This document shows, one piece after another, positions 51,822 to 60,060 of a stretch of 64,000 nucleotides of DNA (within the stretch, counting starts at the first letter, position 1; every line of letters starts with the position of its first letter). The notes under the pieces were generated by a model. It did no database searches, had not been told where the DNA came from, and worked only from the letters and a program-made list of their open reading frames with translations. The stretch is from Deltaproteobacteria bacterium. GTDB lineage: Bacteria > Desulfobacterota > Syntrophobacteria > Syntrophobacterales > Syntrophobacteraceae. The translations under genes and the position numbers were made by a program. Where the stretch lies: the NCBI GenBank assembly GCA_021813685.1, contig JAKAJS010000097.1, forward strand, positions 1 through 64,000, in the 5' to 3' direction.

Positions 51822-52496
51822 GTGAAAAGAGCGATATTCATTGTCGGATTGGTTGTAGCGTTGGCTGCGTGGACGGCGCCAAATGCACATGCGGGGATGA
51901 TAAGCGGCAGCGTCTGGACGACAAATAGCTACAATTTCACAACGCATGATCTCACCAACGGTGCGATAAGCGGTCTAGGTCAGGCCGACCTCACCTTTAG
52001 CGTGGACGCGATCAACTTCCAGGACCCTATCCCCCTAATAAATGGTACTCAGACCACTTATGCGCAGTTCCTGAGCGGTTCGCTGAACTCCAATCCAAAT
52101 AATTTTACTGCAGGTACGACAAAGGCTGGTAGTTCTATTCATTTCAACGACTTAGTACAGACCGCGCCTAACGGCGTGGCCTCGATCTTCCAATTAAGCG
52201 GAACGGCTTACTTTGACAGCTCTGTTACCGTATGGAAAGATGATGGTTTTGATCTGTATATAGATGGTCAACTCTTTACGGATGCAAGCGCCCCGACCGC
52301 CCCTACCCCAATCACCATCGATGGCATTAGCAGTGGCCTTCACAGCTTTACAATTAATTACGCTGCCTGGAACTTCATTCCAGAGCAACTCACCATCACT
52401 GGCATGACCCCCACTCCCGAGCCTGCTTCCCTGGTTCTCGTACTTGCCACCCTGCTTGGCTTCGGACTCGTTGGCCTCCGCAAGCAACGAGCCTAG
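51822..52496 (+). CDS. PEP-CTERM sorted exported protein
   Basis: 224 residues: signal peptide KRAIFIVGLVVALAAWTAPN ending AHAG, a low-complexity Thr/Asn/Gly-rich beta domain, and a C-terminal PEP-CTERM signal: TPEPASLVLVLATLLGFGLV followed by GLRKQRA. Such proteins are cleaved and sorted by exosortase and linked to extracellular polysaccharide. No exosortase is in the window. GTG start 51822 with GGAGG. The sigma-54 promoter fits the known control of PEP-CTERM genes by sigma-54 with PrsK/PrsR. Confidence 0.9.
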   Translation: MKRAIFIVGLVVALAAWTAPNAHAGMISGSVWTTNSYNFTTHDLTNGAISGLGQADLTFSVDAINFQDPIPLINGTQTTYAQFLSGSLNSNPNNFTAGTTKAGSSIHFNDLVQTAPNGVASIFQLSGTAYFDSSVTVWKDDGFDLYIDGQLFTDASAPTAPTPITIDGISSGLHSFTINYAAWNFIPEQLTITGMTPTPEPASLVLVLATLLGFGLVGLRKQRA

Positions 52497-52527
52497 CACG
52501 AGCTGGAGTCTAGTATTTAAGAGACAG

Positions 52528-52565
52528 ATGGGCGGGGTTTAACGGGCCTCGCCCATTTCTTTTTC
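52528..52565 (+). terminator. Terminator of the PEP-CTERM gene
   Basis: ATGGGCG...CGCCCAT stem (52528-52556) followed by TTTCTTTTT, 32 bases after the stop. The remaining bases to 52906 hold no gene I can support. Confidence 0.85.
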
Positions 52566-52906
52566 CGGGGACCACAGGGGCTCCCCGTTTCAGTCGATCA
52601 TATCGTTTACTCGGCCTACAGCAGAAGCGGGCCACGATTTGAAGACCTCTTTCCGATGTGGCAGCTTTTCCCTGTTCCATTATTTGACCACTTTCCTCCC
52701 GCTCCTTTAAGACGAAAGCTCTGAAATTGCCGTGGGTGCGCCCCGGAAGAAGATCCGGGACCGGTATTTTCCGGCCGGTTCGATCCCGCGTTTCGACCAA
52801 GGCCCCTCTTGAGAGGCGACCGAATGCGCCCTTCTCCCGGCAGGGAAATAAGAAGAGGCAGAGCCGTTGCCGACTCCGCCTTCATACCGGAAGCAGAAAA
52901 CCGACA

Positions 52907-53257
52907 CTATTTTGTACGGTTGAAAGTATAGGTGACATTCTGATAGGCCAATGCCGTGGCCACGTATTTCTGTGTCTGATCCGGAAGCAGACGCAGCTCG
53001 TACCAAACCGTAACGGCATCGCCCACCTTTGGCACATAATTGTATTCGTTAAGCAAATTCGTGAATGGTATGCAGTATACCGTTATCGTATTCACGGTTA
53101 TGCTTTGGTCATACGTATTGACGTCCGTGATTTGCCCCGCTATCTCTCCATTCGCAATCACGCTGTATCCCGCTGCCCGTGCGTTCACTGACGATGCCAC
53201 AGCAAACGCGAAAACCATAACTGCAAGTAACGAGACTTTAACATGTAACTTTTTCAT
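52907..53257 (-). CDS. Secreted small hypothetical protein (116 aa)
   Basis: Signal peptide KKLHVKVSLLAVMVFAFAVA, cleavage near ARA-A, then a beta-rich mature part: NGEIAGQITDVNTYDQSITV and VPKVGDAVTVWYELRLLPDQ. The pattern (short strands, one Cys, Asp/Gly turns) suggests a small OB- or Ig-like fold; no family named. GAGGAG precedes ATG 53257; the five-codon longer start at 53272 includes the RBS and is rejected. Confidence 0.7.
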   Translation of the reverse strand: MKKLHVKVSLLAVMVFAFAVASSVNARAAGYSVIANGEIAGQITDVNTYDQSITVNTITVYCIPFTNLLNEYNYVPKVGDAVTVWYELRLLPDQTQKYVATALAYQNVTYTFNRTK

Positions 53258-53511
53258 AAACTCTCCTCTCATTCGTATGAATCGTGCTTATCATTTGTGA
53301 TGTGACTGGATGGTGAGATCCAATCGCCTCTAACCAATATGCTGTATTATCATATCCTATACTTGGTAATGCAATGACCCTGATTACTCATTTTATGATA
53401 GGTATAATTACCTATATGCGTTTCGACACAGATAGCGTTACCAGTGTGGGTGATCCTGATTGCTTTGTGCGAGCCTTGCACCCGGCGCCGTTTTGCGGCT
53501 CCCCGGGGGGC

Positions 53512-53545
53512 GCGGGGGAAACATTCCCCCGCTCTTTTGCTTTTT
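53512..53545 (+). terminator. Intrinsic terminator-like hairpin in the leader of the binding-protein gene
   Basis: GCGGGGGAA, loop ACA, TTCCCCCGC (53512-53532) is a perfect 9-base stem followed by TCTTTTGCTTTTT. No plus-strand gene lies just upstream, and the PhnD-like gene starts 216 bases downstream, so it may be an attenuator. Nothing else in 53258-53747 is recognised. Confidence 0.6.
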
Positions 53546-53747
53546 CATCAGCCTTGCGGTCCGGACCGGACTCTTTCTTTTTTTCCTTGTCATTGTGTCT
53601 CAAAGTTGGCAGACTGCCAGTACGCTCTTCACCAGGGACCGTTTTCCCTGTTGCCGGCCGATGCTGAGGTTGGCGCCACACCACTTTTCAGGCTCCGGAT
53701 CTGCGAGGTTCTTCACTGGAACGAATAGAACGAGAAGGAAAGCAGAC

Positions 53748-54620
53748 ATGCTGTCGCAACGATTGCCCAGACTGGTGTTGCTGGTATTTCTTCTCCTGCC
53801 TCGGCAAGCCTGGTGCTCTCAGGCCGGAAAGGGTCTCACCCTGGCGGTGCTCCCCTGTTACGATGCCTTTGCCACTTTCAAGAAATTCAACCGCCTGGCC
53901 CAATACTTGAAAAAGCAAACGGGGCTTCCTGTCGACATTGTTATTTCAAAAGATCTTGAAAGCACGCGCTCCTCCCTACAGAGCGGCGAGATAGACTTTG
54001 TCCTGCAGGACCCCCACACCTACGTGGAATTGGCGGCAAATTTGCGCAGGGACTTTCTTCTTTCGACCCTGGCGCGGGATGGAACCGGGTTTCAAAGGGG
54101 CCTGGTCATCGTCCGAAAAGACGGTGGAGTGCGAAAGTTAGCAGATCTGCACGGAAAAAGAGTCCTGTTCGGCCCCAAGCTCTCCATCACCCGGTGGGCG
54201 GGAGCACGGGAACTGTTTCAGCAAAACGGGATAGATATCGATAGGGATCTAAAATCCTATTCTCAAGACGGCTGCTGTGAAGACGTGGCTTTCAATGTTT
54301 TTCTCCAAGCCGTCGATGCGGGGGTGGTATGTGACGATTATTTTTCAGAGCATGGCGGAAAAAACTCCGAACTGGGCATCGATCTTGACCGGCTCGCCGT
54401 AATTGGAAAGACTCGCCCGTTTCCGACAAGGGTCCTTGCCGCTCGCCGGGGGATAGACGAAAAGGTCCTGGCGCAGGTAAGCCGGGCCTTGCTCGCCCTC
54501 GATATCCGCAACCCCGAAGGCGAGAAAATACTGGCTCCCGCCGGACTGGGAGGATTTCAACGCTCCGAAGACAAGGATTTTACGAACATCAGAACGCTCA
54601 TGGGCAAAACCCCGCCATAA
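53748..54620 (+). CDS. PhnD-family phosphate/phosphonate-type periplasmic binding protein
   Basis: 290 residues. Signal peptide RLVLLVFLLLPRQAWCSQAG, then a PhnD fold: FATFKKFNRLAQYLKKQTGL, SLQSGEIDFVLQDPHTYVEL, DLHGKRVLFGPKLSITRW and ALLALDIRNPEGEKILAPAG. No ABC permease or ATPase follows; instead a histidine kinase and response regulator gene do, so it is more likely a ligand sensor feeding the kinase than a transporter part (inference). GAAGGA precedes ATG 53748; 96 upstream codons in frame are rejected. Confidence 0.87.
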   Translation: MLSQRLPRLVLLVFLLLPRQAWCSQAGKGLTLAVLPCYDAFATFKKFNRLAQYLKKQTGLPVDIVISKDLESTRSSLQSGEIDFVLQDPHTYVELAANLRRDFLLSTLARDGTGFQRGLVIVRKDGGVRKLADLHGKRVLFGPKLSITRWAGARELFQQNGIDIDRDLKSYSQDGCCEDVAFNVFLQAVDAGVVCDDYFSEHGGKNSELGIDLDRLAVIGKTRPFPTRVLAARRGIDEKVLAQVSRALLALDIRNPEGEKILAPAGLGGFQRSEDKDFTNIRTLMGKTPP

Positions 54621-54644
54621 CAAACGTCCTTCGACGAGGTTGCA

Positions 54645-56447
54645 ATGGACCGTTCGCCGCGACTCATCCGACTTAGCCTCAGGGTGAAACTGACGCTGCT
54701 CATCGAGGCATGCATCATCATTCTCGTGACGATAACGGGTGTAGCCACCACGATGCGTGAAAAGTACACCCTCGAGCAGGAGCTTCGCAAGAGGGGATTT
54801 GCCCTGACGAGCGATCTGGCCCGATTTGCGGCAAGGCCGCTCTTGAGCAGGAATTTGCCCGATCTTCGCAGGTTCGTACTCCATTTCATGCAGGAAGAGT
54901 ATGTTCGTTATGTCATGATTCTTGACACCACGGGCAAGGTGGTCATGCACAACGACCTGGCCCGGGTGGGAAAGTATTCGGAAGACCCCCTGAGTATCTC
55001 GGCTGCGAGCTCCGGCATCCCGGGCTGCACGGACACCCATGTCTCCCGCACCGAAGAGCTCCACTGTGACATGTTTGCACCCATTCGGGCAGGCGACATC
55101 CCGTTGGGGGCGGTGCGGCTGGGCTACTCCCATCTGGCCATCGAAAAGGAGCTTACGCATGCTCGAAGACAAATTCTGGTCATCGCCCTTGTGACCAGCC
55201 TTGCGGGATGGGTATTATCCTATCTTCTCGCCTCGTTTATTTCCTTTCCGATCAAGAAGATCACCGAGGCGACGCGTCATGTGGCAAACGGGGACCTCAC
55301 CACCCGGATCGTTGTCCGCAGGCGCGATGAGATCGGAGACCTGGCCGGCGCGTTTAACAAAATGACCCTCGATTTGTGTGATACCACCGTTTCGAAGGAC
55401 TACTTCGACAACATCATAAGAAGCATGAACGACACCCTGATAGTGGTCGACCCGGAGGGCAGGATTAGAAGTGTAAACAGGGCGGCCTGCAGGCTCCTGG
55501 AATATGAGGCGGACGAACTTTCGGGGAGGGACATCGATGTCATTATCGCACCGGATGCCCCTGGCGCGGGGTTGTCACGCTGCCGCAAGGCGATGACAGG
55601 CGCAGCCATTGTGAATCAACAGATAGACTACGTGACCCGGACGGGCAAAAGAGTCCCCGTGGACTTTTCCGCAGCGGTTCTGAGAAACAAGAAAGGAGAG
55701 CTCGAGGGAGCGGTCTGCATTGCCCGCGACGTCTCGGAACGAGAGGAGGCCGAACAGGCTCTTCGTGAGTCGGAGAGGCGGCTGCGCTACCTCTACTCGC
55801 GACTGCTGACCGCCCAGGAGGAGGAGCGCCGCCGGCTGTCCATCGAACTCCACGATGAACTGGGACAGTCTCTCATGGTGCTCAACCTCAGGCTCCGATC
55901 GATTCGCGACAACTTGCAGAGCGGCCAGGAGGATCTGAGAGAGGAATGCGACGGGATGCGTGCCTACATCAAGGAGGTCGCAGAAAACGTGCGGCGACTC
56001 TCCCGCGATCTCAGCCCATCCATGCTGGAGGATCTGGGCCTGTGGGCGGCAGTAAGGCGCCTCACCGAATCCTTCGGCGAGCACACGGGGATCGAGTGCC
56101 TGGTCGAGCTCACCGATGCTTTGAGACCGTTTTCCAAAGAGGAAGAAATCATCGTATACAGGATCATCCAGGAGTGCCTCACAAACATTGCCAAGCACGC
56201 TGGAGCGACCCGCGTGAGCCTTACCTGCGGCCTTTCGGATGGTTCGGTTCTGCTGCAGATAGAAGACAACGGGAAGGGGTTCGATGTCCAGGAGGCCTTC
56301 CTGAAAAATCCCGGAGCAAGAGGACTGGGGCTGCCTGCATTGCACGAGCGTGCCCGGATGCTGGGGGGCTCCATGAACGTGCTGAGTCGGGAGGCTACCG
56401 GAACCAGGATAACCTTTTCCATCCCCCGGAGCCAAAAGGGAGCGTAG
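54645..56447 (+). CDS. NarL/UhpB-type sensor histidine kinase (HisKA_3) with HAMP and PAS
   Basis: 600 residues: membrane segment (LLIEACIIILVTITGVATT), about 135 periplasmic residues including HNDLARVGKYSEDP, second membrane segment (ILVIALVTSLAGWVLSYLLA), HAMP (ITEATRHVANGDLTTRIVVR), PAS (IIRSMNDTLIVVDPEGRIRS), then HisKA_3 with the phospho-His in RRLSIELHDELGQSLMVLNL and an HATPase ending GLGLPALHERARMLGGSM. It is two bases from its response regulator gene and 24 bases behind the PhnD-like gene, so the three form one signalling operon. Confidence 0.9.
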   Translation: MDRSPRLIRLSLRVKLTLLIEACIIILVTITGVATTMREKYTLEQELRKRGFALTSDLARFAARPLLSRNLPDLRRFVLHFMQEEYVRYVMILDTTGKVVMHNDLARVGKYSEDPLSISAASSGIPGCTDTHVSRTEELHCDMFAPIRAGDIPLGAVRLGYSHLAIEKELTHARRQILVIALVTSLAGWVLSYLLASFISFPIKKITEATRHVANGDLTTRIVVRRRDEIGDLAGAFNKMTLDLCDTTVSKDYFDNIIRSMNDTLIVVDPEGRIRSVNRAACRLLEYEADELSGRDIDVIIAPDAPGAGLSRCRKAMTGAAIVNQQIDYVTRTGKRVPVDFSAAVLRNKKGELEGAVCIARDVSEREEAEQALRESERRLRYLYSRLLTAQEEERRRLSIELHDELGQSLMVLNLRLRSIRDNLQSGQEDLREECDGMRAYIKEVAENVRRLSRDLSPSMLEDLGLWAAVRRLTESFGEHTGIECLVELTDALRPFSKEEEIIVYRIIQECLTNIAKHAGATRVSLTCGLSDGSVLLQIEDNGKGFDVQEAFLKNPGARGLGLPALHERARMLGGSMNVLSREATGTRITFSIPRSQKGA

Positions 56448-56449
56448 CG

Positions 56450-57109
56450 ATGAGCGCATATCGGGTTGTGCTTGCAGACGATCACGTACTGTTTCGAAAG
56501 GGGATAAAGAGCATACTCGAAAAGGAAGAGGAGATCGAAGTGGTGGGAGAAGCGGGCGACGGCCTCGAACTTCTGGCTCTCTTAAGACGGGTCGATGCCG
56601 ACATGGTGCTTCTGGATATATCCATGCCGCAACTACGAGGGCTGGAAGCCGCCCGGGAAATCAAAAAAGTCTCGCCCGATGTAAAAATCCTGATCCTGAG
56701 CATGCACAGGGACAAGGGATACATCCAATCGGCGATGAGCGCGGGCGTGGAGGGATACCTTCTGAAAGCGGACGCCGATACGGAGCTTTTCGCAGCCATC
56801 GAGAGAATCCGGCACCAGGGACAGTACCTGTCGCCCCTTTTGTGCGAGCAACTGGCCTACGGAATGTTCGCATCCCGAAACGCAAGCCGGGAGGCCATCG
56901 AGGAAGAACCATTGAGCATCAGGGAGCGTGAGGTGCTCAAATTGATTGCCGAGGGCTTTTCGAACCGACGGATCGGGGATCTGCTCTCGATCAGCATTCG
57001 CACCGTTGAAAATCACCGCGCCAATATCATGAAAAAGCTACAGGCGAAAAACGCCGCAGACCTCACCAAATACGCCATCGCCAGAGGTTATACAACCCCG
57101 ACCGAATGA
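56450..57109 (+). CDS. NarL/FixJ-family response regulator
   Basis: 219 residues. Receiver with ADDHVLFRKG, phospho-acceptor Asp in ADMVLLDISMPQLRGLEA, and Lys in GYLLKADADTEL; C-terminal LuxR-type HTH LSIREREVLKLIAEGFSNRR then ISIRTVENHRANIMKKL. Cognate partner of the kinase just upstream. ATG 56450 is two bases after that gene's stop codon; the open frame running far upstream is antisense-like noise within the kinase gene. Confidence 0.92.
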   Translation: MSAYRVVLADDHVLFRKGIKSILEKEEEIEVVGEAGDGLELLALLRRVDADMVLLDISMPQLRGLEAAREIKKVSPDVKILILSMHRDKGYIQSAMSAGVEGYLLKADADTELFAAIERIRHQGQYLSPLLCEQLAYGMFASRNASREAIEEEPLSIREREVLKLIAEGFSNRRIGDLLSISIRTVENHRANIMKKLQAKNAADLTKYAIARGYTTPTE

Positions 57110-57190
57110 GGCGCTCGCGAGATGCTGTCAGGCCGAAAAAGAACCGGCAGATCGCCGATGACGGCTCGGTATTTTCGAAGAAGAGATCGA

Positions 57191-57747
57191 TCATTCCGAC
57201 TGGCTTTTACTCATCAGAACAGATTCTATATTTCTGTGGATCGATCGCGCGAAGGCTTCAAATTTCCGGGCCTGCTTCAGAGACGGCATCCCATCAGGCA
57301 GCAAGCCAAGATTGGCCGGGTATCGGGCATCGACATAGAGCTTGTCCACCTTAGTGACCTTTTTCATACAGGACCTCGCCGTTCTCCTCGATATCCTTGG
57401 CGAACATGCTCCCCTGCCGTATGAATTCTTCGTGCATCGGTTTTGTGTGAACGATCAAGTGGCTGAGGGCCGCAGTAGATGATCTACGCGTCATAGACCG
57501 GATCGGACGGGTCAACGGGCATGCGCTTTCGAATCTCCCGCAGCAATGAGGAGACACGATGATAGTGCTTCATGCTCTCATCGAAGCTCCGTGGAGTGAA
57601 ATCGTCTTCGGTGACAACAAGAAGATCGATGTCGCTGTCAGGCCCCGGCTCGCCGACGGCATGAGAGCCGAAAACAATCACTTTTCGAATATTGCCGGCT
57701 CCAGCCAACCTGGAAATAATCTCCCGTCTGATTTTCTCAGCGATCAT
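57191..57747 (-). pseudogene. Decayed HEPN/MNT nucleotidyltransferase module
   Basis: The MNT part starts at 57747 (MIAEKIRREIISRLAGAGNI, catalytic GSHAVGEPGPDSDIDLLVV) and reaches RKRMPVD, where about 52 extra bases break the frame (stop at 57484). Its true C-terminus, LIVHTKPMHEEFIRQGSMFA then a VLYEKGH end, is in another frame down to 57351. A 52-codon HEPN tail (LYVDARYPANLGLLPDGMPS, 57349 to 57191) follows, without the HEPN N-terminus. In intact HEPN/MNT toxin-antitoxin pairs the MNT antitoxin modifies the HEPN RNase; this one is dead. Confidence 0.8.
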
Positions 57748-57842
57748 CTGCCTGGCCTCAAGAATCTTTATGGAGATTGATAGTATTCGTCATCGTTGAT
57801 TGCCTTCCCGCATACTCGCCTAATTGCATCCATAATTATTCT

Positions 57843-57917
57843 AATGCAGAATCTATAACCTGTGAATTAAAAATCAGACCAGAGCTTTTAGCCCGGATGG
57901 CATCAACAATTTTCTCC
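57843..57917. repeat. 75-base dispersed repeat, copy 2
   Basis: Matches 51225-51299 at 67 of 75 positions. Its end overlaps the 3' end of the DUF4145-like gene, supplying the codons after GTLEIWRKLL and the stop. Confidence 0.75.
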
Positions 57918-58365
57918 AGATCTCCAACGTTCCGGCATGAGCGCCGTCGTTGCCGTCTTCCTTTATAGAAGATGAAAGTTGTTCGAGTTCCCTTGGAAGG
58001 CGTCCATTCTTAAAAAGCCAAGGCAACCGCAACCCAAGGTCACGACGAATTTTCTTGTTAAGGCCTTCAACGTCTTCACCTGGCAGCATGGACCTGGTAG
58101 CCACGTCAACGCATAGTCGAAACATCGTTCCCGCTGCGTTACAGCAGCCAACTGCCAAACATGTTGAACCTTCGTTGAAAACCTTCTCGATGTCTTTCGG
58201 GATATAATCCGGTGAGGCAATTACAGCTCGGTCCTTAAGGCTCACATGTCCACGCAGATCGAGGAAATCATTCAGAGCCCCGAGGTCAAGGAGTCCCTTC
58301 TGTTTGAGGGTCTGAGAAGAGCTCAGTTTATCGACCAATATGTGAAGACGGTCGATTTGTGGCAT
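57874..58365 (-). pseudogene. DUF4145-family protein, frameshifted at N-terminus and cut at C-terminus
   Basis: The main frame has the DUF4145 core: ASPDYIPKDIEKVFNEGSTC, NAAGTMFRLCVDVATRSM, LGLRLPWLFKNGRLPRELEQ and IKEDGNDGAHAGTLE. The zinc-ribbon N-terminus of such proteins is in the +1 frame just upstream (HEAFCVCGECHKSTVF, near 58340-58400) and the C-terminus dissolves into the 75-base repeat. DUF4145 proteins belong to the HEPN-like group and are often found with restriction or toxin systems, matching the neighbouring dead HEPN/MNT module. Confidence 0.7.
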
Positions 58366-58534
58366 TCACCGCAAACACAGAAGGCCTCGTGCGTGCTCAC
58401 CACACCGTTAAAATCGACTTTAATACTGGATAAAACAGTGAATGGAATTCAGCGAGCATTGCAGCGGGGACAGTCGGTCACGAGCCAGCTCATAACGGCT
58501 GGTCCTTGGATGAAAAAGTACCGCACAAAGCACT

Positions 58535-58558
58535 GCGGGCCGCCCAAGGGCGGCCCGC
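58535..58558 (-). terminator. Stem-loop behind the tRNA-Glu gene
   Basis: GCGGGCCGCCC, loop AA, GGGCGGCCCGC: an 11-base perfect stem 9 bases downstream of the minus-strand tRNA-Glu. Confidence 0.75.
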
Positions 58559-58566
58559 GAAATGGA

Positions 58567-58639
58567 TAGTCCCAACGGGACTCGAACCCGTGTCTTCGGC
58601 GTGAGAGGCCGATATCCTAGGCCACTAGACGATGGGACC
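58567..58639 (-). tRNA. tRNA-Glu (anticodon CTC)
   Basis: 73 bases, no encoded CCA. Anticodon arm TCGGC-CTCTCAC-GCCGA places CTC at 34-36; T-loop GGGTTCGAGTCCC; acceptor GGTCCCA pairs with TGGGACT (one G-T end pair). Confidence 0.93.
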
Positions 58640-58653
58640 GTCAGAAAAAAAAT

Positions 58654-58727
58654 TGGCTGGGGGACTAGGATTTGAACCTAGGTAGGCAGATCCAGAGTCT
58701 GCAGTCCTGCCGCTGGACGATCCCCCA
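58654..58727 (-). tRNA. tRNA-Gln (anticodon CTG)
   Basis: 74 bases including encoded CCA. Acceptor TGGGGGA pairs with TCCCCCA; anticodon arm GCAGA-CTCTGGA-TCTGC gives CTG; T-loop GGTTCAAATCC. It lies 14 bases upstream of tRNA-Glu, so they share a transcript. Confidence 0.93.
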
Positions 58728-58867
58728 ACGCATCGATGCACAATAAACAAAGCTTGCTCCAAAGTCAAGGCGAAAGCGCACCCAGTACTCCTCTACGCAA
58801 GGATTTCCACAATGACCCAATCCCTGCTATAATTCACGCACTTGAATCTTCTTGTGGAGGAGAATGG

Positions 58868-59065
58868 ATGACTACCGTTATGCCGGAAGGCGAAGCGCTG
58901 CGCAGGGCTGTAAAATGGATCTCGGAAGAGATCGGGGAGCACCCGGATAAATCCGTACAGAAGCTCGTAAACGAGGCTGTGGCCCGTTTCGACCTCTCCC
59001 CCCGGGACACCGACTTTTTGATGTCCTTTTACAAAAAGGGGGGAAGTACGCCCCAGGCCAACTGA
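58868..59065 (+). CDS. Conserved small hypothetical protein (65 aa)
   Basis: MTTVMPEGEALRRAVKWISE then KLVNEAVARFDLSPRDTDFL is a short helical protein of a kind often seen next to kdsD in Desulfobacterota (from memory). GGAGGAG precedes ATG 58868; the longer frame from 58736 has no RBS and includes tRNA-flanking sequence. It converges with kdsD, three bases apart. Function unknown. Confidence 0.72.
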   Translation: MTTVMPEGEALRRAVKWISEEIGEHPDKSVQKLVNEAVARFDLSPRDTDFLMSFYKKGGSTPQAN

Positions 59066-59068
59066 ATC

Positions 59069-60037
59069 CTAGAGACCCGCCCGGACCAGGTCGTGAAGCC
59101 GGATAATTCCAACCACCCTGCTTTCGCCGTCCAGCACCGGAAGGACCGATATCTGCGAAGGGCGGTTTTCCATGAGGCTCAGAGCTTCGACAGCGAGCCG
59201 GCTTTCTTCTATCACAACCGGGTTGGCGGTCATGAGGCTGTCGATCTCCCGGTCGAGCAGATTTTCCCCGGACTGCACGGCTCTTCGCAAGTCCCCGTCG
59301 GTAAAAATCCCCAGAAGATCTCCGGCGTGGGATACGACCAGGACGGCCCCCATCGCCTTTCCGGTGAGCATCACCAGAGCGTCGCGCATGGGCGTACCGC
59401 TCATCGCGACAGGCAGTTCGGCCCCCGAGTGCATGAGGTCCTTTACCCGGAAAAGCAGCCGGCGGCCCAAAGCGCCCGAAGGATGGAGCCGGCTGAAATC
59501 TTCGGACGAAAAACCTTTTAGAGTCAGAATGCAGCCCGCAAGCGCATCCCCCAGAACCATCGCCGCGGTGGTGCTGCTCGTGGGGGCAAGATTTAGCGGG
59601 CACGCCTCGGAATCAACCGATGCGTCCAGGCAGATGTCGCAATCCCGGGCAAGGGTCGAGTGGATTTTTCCGACCATCGCTATGGTTTTGAGCCCCAGGC
59701 GCTTAAACATTTGCAGCAACTGCACCACTTCGCCGGTCTCTCCGCTGTTGCTCAAAAAAAGACCGACATCCCCGCGCTGAATTATCCCGAGGTCCCCGTG
59801 CATCGCCTCGACCGGGTGGATGAAAATGGAGGGCGTGCCCGTGCTCGAAAGGGTCGCCGAAATCTTTCCGGCCACGATGCCCGACTTTCCCAAACCGGTT
59901 GAGATCACCTTTCCTTCCATTCGCGAAAGGAGTGCTGCGGCCATTTCAAATTCAGGGCCGATCCGGTCGCAGAGACATTCCAGAGCGGCTATTTCCTTGC
60001 GGATCAGCTCTTTTGCAAGATCAAGACATGAAATCAT
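59069..60037 (-). CDS. kdsD: Arabinose-5-phosphate isomerase (KdsD/KpsF)
   Basis: 322 residues: SIS domain with VISTGLGKSGIVAGKISATL and the active-site IHPVEAMHGDLGII, then two CBS domains (LMHSGAELPVAMSGTPMRDA and LMTANPVVIEESRLAVEALS). It converts ribulose-5-phosphate to arabinose-5-phosphate, the first step of Kdo synthesis for lipopolysaccharide. Start ATG 60037 is chosen over TTG 60055; neither has a clear RBS, which suggests coupling to the upstream regulator gene whose stop is 24 bases away. Confidence 0.9.
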   Translation of the reverse strand: MISCLDLAKELIRKEIAALECLCDRIGPEFEMAAALLSRMEGKVISTGLGKSGIVAGKISATLSSTGTPSIFIHPVEAMHGDLGIIQRGDVGLFLSNSGETGEVVQLLQMFKRLGLKTIAMVGKIHSTLARDCDICLDASVDSEACPLNLAPTSSTTAAMVLGDALAGCILTLKGFSSEDFSRLHPSGALGRRLLFRVKDLMHSGAELPVAMSGTPMRDALVMLTGKAMGAVLVVSHAGDLLGIFTDGDLRRAVQSGENLLDREIDSLMTANPVVIEESRLAVEALSLMENRPSQISVLPVLDGESRVVGIIRLHDLVRAGL

Positions 60038-60060
60038 AATTGTTTGTACCGCCAAACCTG

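Noticed and set aside
52510..52800. 96-codon minus-strand gene
   Set aside because: Overlaps the PEP-CTERM terminator, no RBS, no motif.
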